Both the position numbers and the translations under genes were made by a program. The notes under the pieces are model-generated. The model did no database searches. It saw nothing but the letters and a program-made list of their open reading frames with translations, and was not told the DNA's origin. From positions 53,101-117,100 of the forward strand of contig CASEFA010000009.1 of NCBI GenBank assembly GCA_949287095.1: a stretch of DNA of 64,000 bases. The letters are read 5' to 3'. This DNA is from an uncultured Bacillota bacterium (lineage in GTDB: Bacteria > Bacillota > Clostridia > Peptostreptococcales > Anaerovoracaceae). This document shows, piece by piece, positions 18,855 to 27,059 of this stretch (within the stretch, counting starts at the first letter, position 1; each line of letters starts with the position of its first letter).

Positions 18855-18897
18855 CGTGAGTTCGAGACCTTCCTCACGTAAAACAAAACTATAGGAG
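18855..18897 (+). promoter_or_regulatory. Probable preQ1-I riboswitch ahead of queT
   Basis: A stem CGTGAG/CTCACG (18855-18860 and 18873-18878) encloses a loop TTCGAGACCTTC. An A-rich tail, TAAAACAAAACTATAGGAG, follows and includes the ribosome-binding site. This is the compact preQ1-I layout: one stem, an A-rich J strand and an H-type pseudoknot in which the loop CCT can pair with AGG of the SD, giving translational control. The downstream gene is a queuosine-precursor transporter, the usual partner. I could not run a covariance model. Confidence 0.72.
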
Positions 18898-18906
18898 AAA
18901 TGAAAA

Positions 18907-19395
18907 ATGAAAAACAGGAAAGTAGTCTACATGACTCAGGCTGCGCTGATTGCGGCCATCTACGTTGTAGTGACGGTGATTTTAAGGCCCCTCGGCTTCG
19001 GTCCGGTTCAGGTGAGAATTTCGGAAATGCTGTGCGTGCTGCCAATCTTTACGCCGGCTGCGGTGCCGGGAGTGGTTCTGGGATGCTTTATCGCAAATAT
19101 CCTGGGCGGCGCCATACTGCCGGACGTTATCTGCGGAACCATAGCGACGCTTATCGGAGCTGTGCTCACGTACAGGCTCAGGGAGAAAAACCGCATAATA
19201 GCGGTGCTGCCGCCGATAATCTCCAACGCGGCCATCGTGCCTTTTGTGCTGAAGTACGCCTACGGCGAGCCTTTCTCAATTCCGTTTATGATGTGCACCG
19301 TGGGAATCGGCGAAGTCGTATCCGTCGGGGTTTTAGGCCTCATGCTTGCGGCCGTCCTTGAAAGGCATAAGAGTACGATCTTCAGGCAGATTTAG
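18907..19395 (+). CDS. queT: Queuosine precursor transporter QueT
   Basis: The 162-residue integral membrane protein has about five hydrophobic segments and the QueT-family sequence MTQAALIAAIYVVVTVILRP, VQVRISEMLCVLPIFTPAAVPG and GCFIANILGGA. It is the substrate-binding (S) subunit of an ECF transporter for a queuosine precursor such as preQ1 or queuine; the energising module must be encoded elsewhere. The gene lies just after a preQ1-type leader, which agrees with this role. An overlapping ATG at 18900 opens another frame and was not used. Confidence 0.9.
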   Translation: MKNRKVVYMTQAALIAAIYVVVTVILRPLGFGPVQVRISEMLCVLPIFTPAAVPGVVLGCFIANILGGAILPDVICGTIATLIGAVLTYRLREKNRIIAVLPPIISNAAIVPFVLKYAYGEPFSIPFMMCTVGIGEVVSVGVLGLMLAAVLERHKSTIFRQI

Positions 19396-19458
19396 CTCCG
19401 CAGCGGGTAGCTCAGACAAAGGGTGGGCGCTCCGGGAACCCTGACAAAAATAAAAAGC

Positions 19459-19508
19459 GCCTCCGCAGCAAGGGAGAATGCTGCGAAAGCACCGAAAAAG
19501 GTGGAGGC
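19459..19508. other. Nested hairpin in the queT-sufC gap
   Basis: GCCTCC (19459-19464) pairs with GGAGGC (19503-19508), and inside it CGCAGC (19464-19469) pairs with GCTGCG (19480-19485). The hairpin lies between two convergent genes and may be part of queT termination or a small structured RNA. Confidence 0.4.
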
Positions 19509-19526
19509 TGAAAAGAAAAAATGAAA

Positions 19527-19552
19527 GGGAAGGTTATGATCAGCCTTCCTTA
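19527..19552 (-). terminator. Terminator of the small membrane-protein gene
   Basis: On the minus strand GGAAGG pairs with CCTTCC around a nine-base loop containing the TGA stop, followed by a T-rich stretch (CTTTCATTTTTTC). Confidence 0.6.
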
Positions 19553-19677
19553 TTTGTTTGCCGTGTTTTTCTGGTCTTAACCCAGTCGCAGATAAGGCCT
19601 GCCGCAGCAAAGACCGCAACCACAGACCAGACTACTATATTGTTCAGATAGTCAAAATAATCAAGAATGCTCATCAT
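19540..19677 (-). CDS. 45-residue single-pass membrane protein
   Basis: A short frame on the minus strand starts at ATG 19677 (a second ATG follows at once), with GGAGG eight bases upstream. It encodes MMSILDYFDYLNN, one hydrophobic helix (IVVWSVVAVFAAAGLIC) and a basic polar tail (DWVKTRKTRQTNKEG). The strong SD, the positive-inside tail and the terminator overlapping the stop support a real gene. No family is recognised; it could be a small accessory subunit or regulatory peptide. Confidence 0.65.
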   Translation of the reverse strand: MMSILDYFDYLNNIVVWSVVAVFAAAGLICDWVKTRKTRQTNKEG

Positions 19678-19834
19678 ATGCGTTACCTCCCTGCAACTTC
19701 TGACTATATTATGAAGCTTCAGGCAGGCGCGGACTATCGCGTTTTCATTAAATAAAAGTTAAATCTTTGTAAAGGCGGCACGGCCTTTGCGTTGCTGGGG
19801 ATATGGCAGTCCACCCTTTGGCCGAATTTAGTAC

Positions 19835-19864
19835 TTGTTAGAGACACGTGTTTTAGGGTATAAT
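19835..19864 (+). promoter_or_regulatory. Promoter of the sufCB operon
   Basis: TTGTTA (19835-19840) and TATAAT (19859-19864) are 18 bp apart, about 65 bp before the sufC ATG. No repressor site is recognised. Confidence 0.55.
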
Positions 19865-19928
19865 AACTTGTTGGAGTAAACAGGCCGCACAGGTATGAAT
19901 GCGGCGTCGACATAGAGGAGGAAAGCTG

Positions 19929-20663
19929 ATGCTTACACTTAAAAACGTAAAGTGGAAGCCTGACGACGGCGACGAGGTGTTAAAGGGCATCGACCTTACG
20001 GTCGAGACCGGAAAGCTGACCGTCGTTACGGGACCTAACGGAGGAGGAAAGACTTCCCTTGCCAAGGTCATTTCCGGGCTGAGACAGGCAACCGGCGGAC
20101 AGATCCTGCTGGAGGGAAAAGACATAACAGGTCTTGATATAACAGAAAGAGCCAACCTGGGCGTAAGCTATGCGTTCCAGCAGCCGGTGAGATTTAAGGG
20201 ACTTACGGTCAAGGACCTTCTCGATCTTGCGGCAGGCGGAACCATTCCCGATGAAGAGGTCTGCACCGTAATGAATAAGGTGGGACTATGCACAAAGGAT
20301 TACATAGACAGGGAAGTCAACGCCAGCCTGTCGGGCGGCGAGATAAAGAGAATCGAGATCGCAACGGTTCTCTGCAGGAAGGACAGCAGACTGCTCATCT
20401 TTGACGAGCCTGAAGCCGGAATAGACCTTTGGAGCTTTGCGGGACTAATTGAAGCCTTTGAGGAACTGAAGAAGGAAAAGGATAAAGCCCTTCTCGTGAT
20501 TTCCCATCAGGAGAGACTTCTTGAAATAGCCGACGAGATCGTCGTTATCGCAGACGGCAGAGTGAGAATTTCAGGCCCTGCGAAAGAGATACTTCCGGAG
20601 CTTATGCACGACGAGAAGTCGGGCGGATGCCCTATAGGGAAGTTTGAAAAGGAGGCGATGTGA
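19929..20663 (+). CDS. sufC: Fe-S cluster assembly ATPase SufC (minimal SUF type)
   Basis: The 244-residue ABC ATPase has Walker A (TGPNGGGKTSLAKVISGL), a Q-loop in YAFQQPVRF, the signature SLSGGEIKRIEIATVL and Walker B LLIFDEPEAGIDLW. SufC drives conformational change in the SufB scaffold for iron-sulfur cluster assembly. ATG 19929 is used (GGAGGAAAG upstream). Its stop overlaps the SufB-like start, so a 1:1 complex is likely. No sufD, sufS, sufU or sufE follows, consistent with the SUF-like minimal (SmsCB) type. Confidence 0.9.
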   Translation: MLTLKNVKWKPDDGDEVLKGIDLTVETGKLTVVTGPNGGGKTSLAKVISGLRQATGGQILLEGKDITGLDITERANLGVSYAFQQPVRFKGLTVKDLLDLAAGGTIPDEEVCTVMNKVGLCTKDYIDREVNASLSGGEIKRIEIATVLCRKDSRLLIFDEPEAGIDLWSFAGLIEAFEELKKEKDKALLVISHQERLLEIADEIVVIADGRVRISGPAKEILPELMHDEKSGGCPIGKFEKEAM

Positions 20664-21598
20664 TGGCTGAGATGAACAAGGTCACCGAGGAGCTTCTGAG
20701 AGCCGTTACGGACTGGGTCAGCGGAGATTTTGACGGAGCGGCGTATAACATCAGAGAAGACGGCGGCTGCGCCGGAAGACACTCCACGGAGAACATAAAA
20801 ATCGAGCCGAAGGAAAACGGCACGGGAATAGATATCTACATCGCGCCGGGAACAAAGAGCGAAAAGGTCTACATTCCAGCATGCGTAACTAAGAGCAACG
20901 TGAAGGACGTGGTATACAACGACTTTCACGTGGGCGAGGGCGCGGACGTGAGAATTGTCGCCGGCTGCGGCGTTCACAGCGACGGAGAAGGGGAAGCCCT
21001 TCACAACGGCATACACAGATTTTTCCTCGAAAAGGGCGCACACGTGCTCTACGAGGAAAAGCACATAGGAACGGGAGACGGCGCCGGCAAAAAGCGCATC
21101 GACCCTGTTACCCACGTGGAGCTTGCCGAAGATGCCTGCCTGGAGATGAACACCGTTCAGATAAGCGGAGTTGACAGCAGCATCAGAAAGACCAGCGGAA
21201 AGCTGGCGGACAGGGCAAGGCTCGTAATCCACGAAAGTATAATGACGGACGGAGAGGAATACGCCGAGACTGATTTTGACGTTGAGATGAACGGTGAAGA
21301 CAGCGCCGTAGACCTTATCTCAAGATCCGTTGCAAGGGATAATTCCTATCAGACCTATCACTCCCGCATTGCGGGAAACAACCGCTGCACCGGACACTCC
21401 GAGTGCGACGCCATACTGGTGGGAAAAGGCAGAGTCAATGCGGCTCCCGAGCTTTACGCGGGACACCTTGACGCATCTCTGATTCACGAGGCGGCTATCG
21501 GAAAGGTGGCAGGCGAGCAGATAATGAAACTGAGAACTCTGGGACTTACTGAGGAAGAGGCTGAGAAGAAGATAATAGAGGGTTTCTTGAGAGGTTAG
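20663..21598 (+). CDS. sufB: Short SufB/SufD-like scaffold (SmsB type)
   Basis: The protein has 311 residues, about two-thirds of classical SufB, and consists mainly of the SufBD beta-helix core: YNDFHVGEGADVRIVAGCGVHSD, then HSRIAGNNRCTGHSECDAILVGKGRVNAAPEL in separate strands, and the C-terminal AAIGKVAGEQIMKLRTLGLTEEEAEKKI that ends all SufBD proteins. It should form the cluster scaffold with SufC. ATG 20663 is preferred over GTG 20660 for SD spacing (AGGAGG). Cys in GCGVHS and CDAIL are candidate ligands. Confidence 0.88.
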   Translation: MAEMNKVTEELLRAVTDWVSGDFDGAAYNIREDGGCAGRHSTENIKIEPKENGTGIDIYIAPGTKSEKVYIPACVTKSNVKDVVYNDFHVGEGADVRIVAGCGVHSDGEGEALHNGIHRFFLEKGAHVLYEEKHIGTGDGAGKKRIDPVTHVELAEDACLEMNTVQISGVDSSIRKTSGKLADRARLVIHESIMTDGEEYAETDFDVEMNGEDSAVDLISRSVARDNSYQTYHSRIAGNNRCTGHSECDAILVGKGRVNAAPELYAGHLDASLIHEAAIGKVAGEQIMKLRTLGLTEEEAEKKIIEGFLRG

Positions 21599-21632
21599 CG
21601 CGATTCATTTAAAAAGAGAGTAGGAGAAAATA

Positions 21633-22823
21633 ATGGAGAGAAGAACCGGTACAATATCCAGAGGTATAAGATGTCCCATTTTCAGAGAAGGGGACAACGT
21701 TGCAGATATAGTCGTAAAGAGCGTCCTTGAGGCCGCAGAGTGCGACGGCTTTGAAATAAGAGACAGAGACGTTATATGCGTGACCGAATCGGTAGTCGCA
21801 AGGGCTCAGGGAAACTACGCCCCCGTTTCAGCTATATCAAAGGACGTAAAGAAAAAGCTGGGCGGAAAGACCATAGGCGTCATATTCCCTATACTTTCCA
21901 GAAACAGATTCGCAATCTGCCTTAAGGGAATCGCAGGAGGAGCGGAGAAGGTGGTTCTCATGCTCAGCTATCCTTCCGACGAGGTGGGAAATGCGCTTGT
22001 TTCTTTAGACCAGCTCGATGAAAAGGAGATAAACCCTTATTCCGACGTTCTCACTCTGGAAAAGTACAGAGAGCTCTTCGGAGAGAACCTTCACCCGTTC
22101 ACTGGCATCGACTACGTGGCGTACTACAAGTCCCTCGTAGAGGAGGCAGGCGCGGAGTGCGAGATAATCTTCGCCAACAATCCGAGAGAGATTCTGAAAT
22201 ACGCAGACAGCGTTCTGACCTGCGACATACACACCAGAGCGCGCACTAAGAGAATACTCAAAGCAGCAGGCGCAAAGGCGGTATGCGGTCTTGACGACAT
22301 AATGAACGAATCCGTAGACGGAAGCGGATACAACAGCAGATACGGACTCTTAGGATCCAACAAGGCGACGGAGGACACCATCAAGCTCTTCCCTGAAAAC
22401 GGAGACCCTGTGGTTCACGAAATTCAGGAGAAGATACTGAAGGAGACGGGAAAGCACGTCGAGGTAATGATTTACGGCGACGGAGCGTTCAAGGACCCTG
22501 TGGGCAAGATTTGGGAGCTTGCAGACCCTGTAGTGGGAGTTGCCGCAACGGAAGGCCTTAACGGTACGCCTAACGAGCTGAAGCTTAAGTATCTTGCGGA
22601 CAACGACTTTAAGGACCTTTCCGGCGAGGCTTTAAGAGACGCCATTTCCGAGAAGATAAAGTCAAAGAAGTCCGACCTTACGGGAGACATGGCTTCTCAG
22701 GGAACAACTCCGAGAAGACTTACTGACCTTATCGGTTCCCTCTGCGACCTTACAAGCGGCTCCGGAGACAAGGGAACGCCGGTGGTGCTGGTTCAGGGAT
22801 ATTTCGACAACTATATTTCTTAA
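21633..22823 (+). CDS. Coenzyme F420-0:L-glutamate ligase-like protein (CofE family)
   Basis: The 396-residue protein carries the CofE-type N-terminal half: VKSVLEAAECDGFEIRDRD, VICVTESVVARAQGNY and YGDGAFKDPVGKIWELADP in the middle. CofE adds glutamates to coenzyme F420. No other F420 gene is present in the window and F420 is unusual in Clostridia, so the real substrate may differ. It lies between the SufCB pair and the folate operon, which starts with a folate polyglutamyl ligase. A good SD (GGAG) precedes the ATG. Confidence 0.75.
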   Translation: MERRTGTISRGIRCPIFREGDNVADIVVKSVLEAAECDGFEIRDRDVICVTESVVARAQGNYAPVSAISKDVKKKLGGKTIGVIFPILSRNRFAICLKGIAGGAEKVVLMLSYPSDEVGNALVSLDQLDEKEINPYSDVLTLEKYRELFGENLHPFTGIDYVAYYKSLVEEAGAECEIIFANNPREILKYADSVLTCDIHTRARTKRILKAAGAKAVCGLDDIMNESVDGSGYNSRYGLLGSNKATEDTIKLFPENGDPVVHEIQEKILKETGKHVEVMIYGDGAFKDPVGKIWELADPVVGVAATEGLNGTPNELKLKYLADNDFKDLSGEALRDAISEKIKSKKSDLTGDMASQGTTPRRLTDLIGSLCDLTSGSGDKGTPVVLVQGYFDNYIS

Positions 22824-22892
22824 TGAATTTATGGGACAAAGAGTGCAGGTCTGCGCCCTTTGTCCCTCATAAAAACAGAATACGGGAGCAAA

Positions 22893-24182
22893 ATGAATTA
22901 CGAAGAAGCAAGAGTATATCTGGACGAAATCGCCGGATACGGAAGTGTACTTGGTCTCAGTAATATGAGGGAACTGGCTGAAAGACTGGGAAATCCCCAG
23001 AATCAGCTGAAATTCGTCCACATTGCCGGAACCAACGGCAAGGGCTCCGTACTGGCATACGTTTCGTCGGTGCTTACGGAAGCCGGTTACAGGGTGGGAA
23101 GATATATTTCACCCGTGGTTTCCTCCTACGAGGAGAAAATACAGGTAGACGGAATCCCCATAGATAAAGCCGACCTGGCAGAGCTTGTGACTCAGATTGC
23201 CCGGGCGGCCGATGCTCAGAGAAGAGAAAAAGCAGGGACGCCTACGGTTTTTGAAGTGGAAACGGTCCTTGCCTTTTTATATTTCAAAAAGAAAAACTGC
23301 GACATCGTGGTGCTTGAGACGGGCCTGGGAGGAAGTGACGATGCCACCAACATTATAGAAAATGCCGAAGTGTGTGTCATCACTCCTGTGAGCATGGATC
23401 ACGCATCGGTTCTGGGAAATACCCTGACAGAGATTGCGGAGAAGAAGGCCGGTATAATCAAACCCGGCGCAGAGGTTGTAACGGCGCCCCAAGACGAGCC
23501 GGTCATGAATGTCATAAGAGAAAAATGTCTCCGGGAAGGCTGCCATCTGACTGCCGTGGATACGGACTCCATAGAGAGGATTTACGCTGGCCTTGACGGT
23601 CAGAGGTTCAGGTACGGGGGAGAAGAGTTTGAAATATCCCTTGCCGGGACCTACCAGGTGGAAAACGCCTGCACGGCTCTGGAAGTATTGAAGGCTTTGA
23701 GAGGACGGGGATATAAAATAAGCAATGAAGCGGTTTACGGGGGATTTGTAAACACTAAATGGCCATACAGGTTTACAGTTATAAACCGTAGACCCACGGT
23801 GATTTTGGACGGCGCTCACAATCCCGCAGGCGCGAAGGCTTTGGCGGAATCCGTAAAGCAGTACCTTACCGGAAAAAAAGTCAGGTACGTTTTCGGAGTG
23901 TTTGCCGACAAGGACTACGGGAAGATAATAGAGCTGACCGCGCCTTTTGCTGAGGAGATCGTGTGCGTCGAGACTCCGGGAAATCCGAGGGCGCTTCCTG
24001 CGGAAAAGCTTGCTGATGCGGTGAGAAAGGTAAACCCCCGTGCAAAGGCGGCAGACTCGATAGGCTCGGCCGTTCGCCGAGTCATGGAAGCGTCGGGGGA
24101 TGATGACGCGGTTGTTATCTTCGGCTCCCTGTCATTTTTAAAGGAGGCCGAAAGAGAGGTTGAAAGCTATGGACGACAATAA
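22893..24182 (+). CDS. folC: Bifunctional dihydrofolate/folylpolyglutamate synthase (FolC)
   Basis: FolC joins glutamate to dihydropteroate and adds further glutamates to folates, using ATP. The 429-residue Mur-ligase-fold protein has the P-loop [38 protein letters not shown], the [22 protein letters not shown] region and the C-terminal [12 protein letters not shown] motif. The ATG at 22893 follows GGGAGC; an earlier in-frame ATG at 22860 lacks an SD. The last codons overlap folE. It heads the folate operon. Confidence 0.92.
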   Translation: MNYEEARVYLDEIAGYGSVLGLSNMRELAERLGNPQNQLKFVHIAGTNGKGSVLAYVSSVLTEAGYRVGRYISPVVSSYEEKIQVDGIPIDKADLAELVTQIARAADAQRREKAGTPTVFEVETVLAFLYFKKKNCDIVVLETGLGGSDDATNIIENAEVCVITPVSMDHASVLGNTLTEIAEKKAGIIKPGAEVVTAPQDEPVMNVIREKCLREGCHLTAVDTDSIERIYAGLDGQRFRYGGEEFEISLAGTYQVENACTALEVLKALRGRGYKISNEAVYGGFVNTKWPYRFTVINRRPTVILDGAHNPAGAKALAESVKQYLTGKKVRYVFGVFADKDYGKIIELTAPFAEEIVCVETPGNPRALPAEKLADAVRKVNPRAKAADSIGSAVRRVMEASGDDDAVVIFGSLSFLKEAEREVESYGRQ

Positions 24183-24723
24183 GATTAAAGAAGGCGTGCG
24201 CCTCATTCTTGAGGGCGTAGGCGAGGACATAACGAGAGAGGGGCTCATCGAGACTCCGGACAGGATAGCCAGAATGTATCACGAGCTTGCCGCAGGATAC
24301 GAGGACGATCCGGCGGTTCATCTTTCAAAGAGGTTCCACGCCGGGAGCAGCGACATGGTGGTGGAAAAGGACATAACTTTCTACTCATTCTGCGAACATC
24401 ACATGCTTCCCTTCTTCGGAAAGGCCGCCGTGGCATACGTCCCCGACGGCGAAGTGGTGGGACTTTCAAAGATTGCGAGAACGGTAGAGGTCTACGCAAG
24501 GCGCTTTCAGCTGCAGGAAAGGCTCACGAGCCAGATTGCAGACGCTTTCATGAAGGAGCTGAAGCCTAAGGGCGTTATGGTTCTCATCGAGGCCGAGCAC
24601 ATGTGCATGAGCATGAGAGGAATAAAAAAACCGGGCGCAAAGACTGTAACTTCGGTCACCCGGGGCGTCTTTGAAGAGGACGAGAAGCTTCAGAATGATT
24701 TTTACCGTATGCTGGGAAGATAG
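24169..24723 (+). CDS. folE: GTP cyclohydrolase I (FolE)
   Basis: FolE converts GTP to 7,8-dihydroneopterin triphosphate, the first folate step. The 184-residue protein contains the zinc ligands in [11 protein letters not shown] (Cys, His) and [15 protein letters not shown] (Cys), plus [10 protein letters not shown]. The ATG at 24169 lies inside the end of folC and has GAGAGG about seven bases upstream; an earlier TTG touches the SD and was rejected. Overlap with folC indicates coupling. Confidence 0.95.
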   Translation: MDDNKIKEGVRLILEGVGEDITREGLIETPDRIARMYHELAAGYEDDPAVHLSKRFHAGSSDMVVEKDITFYSFCEHHMLPFFGKAAVAYVPDGEVVGLSKIARTVEVYARRFQLQERLTSQIADAFMKELKPKGVMVLIEAEHMCMSMRGIKKPGAKTVTSVTRGVFEEDEKLQNDFYRMLGR

Positions 24724-24729
24724 AACTGT

Positions 24730-25212
24730 ATGGAGAGAGTAAACAGAATTATAAAAGACCCGCTGTGGAAGGAAAAGATAGCGGAAATCAGAAGGTTTGA
24801 GGTGAAGAGAAGGTTTTGCGGTCACGGCATTCCTCATCTCGTCGCCGTCGCAAGGATTGCATACATCGAAAGCATGGAACGGAGGGCTGACGTGGACCCT
24901 GAGATCCTGTACGCTGCGGCCCTGCTTCACGATATAGGACGGGGCGAGGAGTACAGGAACGGTACGCCTCACGAGATCGCGGGGCAGGAGATAGCCCGTG
25001 AGATTGCGGAAAGAGCAGGCTTCACAAACCTTGAAACCGACGCTATAGTGTTCGCCATCGGAAAGCACAGGGACGAGTCCGTCCGGGACGAGGAGAGCAT
25101 CGCAGGTCTTCTCTACCGGGCCGATAAAAAATCCAGGATATGCTGCCTTTGTCCCGTGGAAAAGGAGTGCGGCTGGAGCGACGAAAAGAAGAATATGAGT
25201 TTAACGGTATAG
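24730..25212 (+). CDS. HD-domain phosphohydrolase in folate operon
   Basis: The 160-residue protein has an HD-type metal site: HGIPHLVAVARIAY, AALLHDIGRG with the HD pair, and GKHRDES. A C-terminal Cys-rich tail (ICCLCPVEKECGW) may bind another metal. It is locked between folE and folP. Folate synthesis needs a phosphatase step from dihydroneopterin triphosphate for which no Nudix gene is present here, so this HD protein is a candidate; that role is inference. Confidence 0.8.
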   Translation: MERVNRIIKDPLWKEKIAEIRRFEVKRRFCGHGIPHLVAVARIAYIESMERRADVDPEILYAAALLHDIGRGEEYRNGTPHEIAGQEIAREIAERAGFTNLETDAIVFAIGKHRDESVRDEESIAGLLYRADKKSRICCLCPVEKECGWSDEKKNMSLTV

Positions 25213-25222
25213 GGGGATTGGA

Positions 25223-26047
25223 ATGAATTACATCAAAATCGGAAACAGGCGGTTCGCCCTTGACGGTAGCTGCCGAATCATGGGAATTTTAAACGTTACG
25301 CCGGATTCTTTCTCCGACGGGGGACGCTTTAACAGCGTGGAGGCGGCTGTTTTACGGGCCCGTGAAATGGTCGCCGAAGGAGCCGATATAATTGATGTGG
25401 GGGGAGAGTCCACAAGGCCGGGCCACACACGGATTTCCGACGAGGAGGAAATCGCAAGGGTGGTTCCTGTAATAGAGAGAATAAAGGCGGAGCTTGACGT
25501 TCCCGTTTCCGTGGACACGTACAAGAGCGCCGTTGCGGGTGCCGCCGTAAAGGCTGGGGCCGATCTCATAAACGACATATGGGGATTCAGGTACGACGAA
25601 GGGCTGGCCCGCCTTACGGCTGAAGCGGGACTTCCATGCGTTCTCATGGATAACAGAACGGAGCCGGTTACGGGCGACATAATGGAGGCCATGAAGGCGA
25701 CCCTTGCGGAGAGCATTGAAATCGCGCGGCGCGCCGGAGTGGCCGACGAAAACATTATTCTGGATCCGGGTATCGGTTTCGGAAAGACTTACGAGCAGAA
25801 CCTTACGGCCATAAACAGGCTCGATGAGCTCTGCGGCCTGGGATTTCCGGTGCTTCTTGCGGCGTCGAGAAAATCGGTTATAGGAAACACTTTGAATCTC
25901 CCGGCAGGAGAGAGAGTTGAAGGAACTGTTGCAACGTCGGTAATCGGAGTTATGAAGGGCGCAGCCTTTGTCAGAGTCCACGATGTAAAGGAAAACCTGC
26001 GCGCCGTGAAGATGACGGAGGCGATTTTAAAAGAGAGGTCTTTATGA
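25223..26047 (+). CDS. folP: Dihydropteroate synthase (FolP)
   Basis: FolP condenses 6-hydroxymethyl-dihydropterin pyrophosphate with p-aminobenzoate and is the sulfonamide target. The 274-residue TIM barrel has all signatures: MGILNVTPDSFSDGG, IIDVGGESTRPGH, VPVSVDTYKSAVA, DPGIGFGKTYEQNL and AASRKSVIG. Its stop overlaps the folBK start by four bases. Confidence 0.96.
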   Translation: MNYIKIGNRRFALDGSCRIMGILNVTPDSFSDGGRFNSVEAAVLRAREMVAEGADIIDVGGESTRPGHTRISDEEEIARVVPVIERIKAELDVPVSVDTYKSAVAGAAVKAGADLINDIWGFRYDEGLARLTAEAGLPCVLMDNRTEPVTGDIMEAMKATLAESIEIARRAGVADENIILDPGIGFGKTYEQNLTAINRLDELCGLGFPVLLAASRKSVIGNTLNLPAGERVEGTVATSVIGVMKGAAFVRVHDVKENLRAVKMTEAILKERSL

Positions 26048-26862
26048 AAGGATACGATACGATAAAAATAGAAAACCTTCAGGTATTCGCGAACCACGGA
26101 GTGTTTCCCGAGGAGACGGCGCTGGGTCAGAAGTTCGTCCTGAGCCTTAAGCTTTACACAGATACCCGCAGAGCCGGAAAGTCCGACGAGCTCGCGGCTT
26201 CCATCGACTACGGCGACGTGTGCCTTCAGGCGACAAAATTCATGCAGGAACATACGTACAGGCTCATAGAGGCCGCCGCAGAAAACCTGGCGGAAATGCT
26301 GCTGACAAAATATGAGCTTCTCGCCGGTGTTACGGTTGAACTGAAAAAGCCGTGGGCACCCATAGGACTTCCCGTTGATTATGCGGCAGTTGAAATCAGC
26401 AGGTTCTGGCACCGCGCGTACATGGCCGTCGGCTCCAACATGGGCGACAAAAAAGCCTATCTCGACGGAGCGGTGAAATCCTTCAAAGAAAGCCCGCTCT
26501 GCAGAAATCTCAGATGTTCGTCCTACATGGCAACGGAGCCCTACGGAGTGACGGATCAGGACGAGTTTTTAAATGCCTGCTTTACGGTGGAGACTCTCAT
26601 GAGTCCGGAGGAGCTACTGGATTTTGCCCATGAGGCCGAAAACGCCGCAGGCCGGGTACGCACAAGGCGCTGGGGGCCGCGGACCCTTGACGTTGATATA
26701 ATATTTTACGACGACGAAGTGATTTTCGGGGACAATCTCACTGTGCCGCACCCCGACATGCAGAACCGGGACTTCGTCCTCGGGCCCCTTGCTGAAATAG
26801 CGCCTGGCAAAGTTCATCCGGTGCTGGGAAAAACCGTGCAGCAGCTGGCGGCGGAGCTTTAA
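26044..26862 (+). CDS. folK: FolB-FolK fusion: dihydroneopterin aldolase / HPPK
   Basis: A 272-residue bifunctional protein. Residues 1-120 are dihydroneopterin aldolase (IENLQVFANHGVFPEETALGQ, IDYGDVC, VELKKPWAPIG). Residues 125-272 are 6-hydroxymethyl-dihydropterin pyrophosphokinase (YMAVGSNMGDKKAYLDGA, RRWGPRTLDVDIIFYDDE). Together they supply the FolP substrate. The fusion is common in Firmicutes. It ends the operon, followed by the thiamine promoter. Confidence 0.95.
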   Translation: MKGYDTIKIENLQVFANHGVFPEETALGQKFVLSLKLYTDTRRAGKSDELAASIDYGDVCLQATKFMQEHTYRLIEAAAENLAEMLLTKYELLAGVTVELKKPWAPIGLPVDYAAVEISRFWHRAYMAVGSNMGDKKAYLDGAVKSFKESPLCRNLRCSSYMATEPYGVTDQDEFLNACFTVETLMSPEELLDFAHEAENAAGRVRTRRWGPRTLDVDIIFYDDEVIFGDNLTVPHPDMQNRDFVLGPLAEIAPGKVHPVLGKTVQQLAAEL

Positions 26863-26873
26863 AAAAACTTTCC

Positions 26874-26901
26874 TTGCATTTCCGCCTGCGAGGAGTATAA
26901 T
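26874..26901 (+). promoter_or_regulatory. Promoter of the thiamine operon
   Basis: TTGCAT (26874-26879) and TATAAT (26896-26901) are 16 bp apart, immediately before the TPP riboswitch. Confidence 0.75.
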
Positions 26902-26916
26902 GTTAACGGAACTTAA

Positions 26917-27004
26917 AACTGGGGAGCCGGTGTAATCCGGCTGAGAGTAAGCGTGACCGCTTTGACCCGTGACCTGATTTGGGTAATGCCAACGTAGGGA
27001 AATA
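26917..27004 (+). promoter_or_regulatory. TPP (THI-box) riboswitch
   Basis: Conserved elements are present in order: GGGGAGCC near the start, CCGGCTGAGAG, the stem TAAGCGTGACCGCTTTGACCC in parts, then GACCTGATTTGGGTAATGCC and AACGTAGGGAA. It precedes thiamine salvage genes and is followed by an intrinsic terminator, indicating premature termination when TPP is bound. Confidence 0.95.
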
Positions 27005-27023
27005 GAAACAGTTGTTTAATTGC

Positions 27024-27059
27024 GGACATGCCCGAACCGGCGTGTCCGTTTTCTGTTTT
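27024..27059 (+). terminator. Riboswitch-controlled terminator
   Basis: GGACATGCC (27024-27032) pairs with GGCGTGTCC (27039-27047, one G-U pair) and is followed by GTTTTCTGTTTT. It directly follows the TPP aptamer. Confidence 0.85.

Noticed and set aside
18900..19361. Alternative frame starting seven bases before queT
   Set aside because: The product lacks hydrophobic segments and family features, while the 18907 frame is a clear QueT protein.
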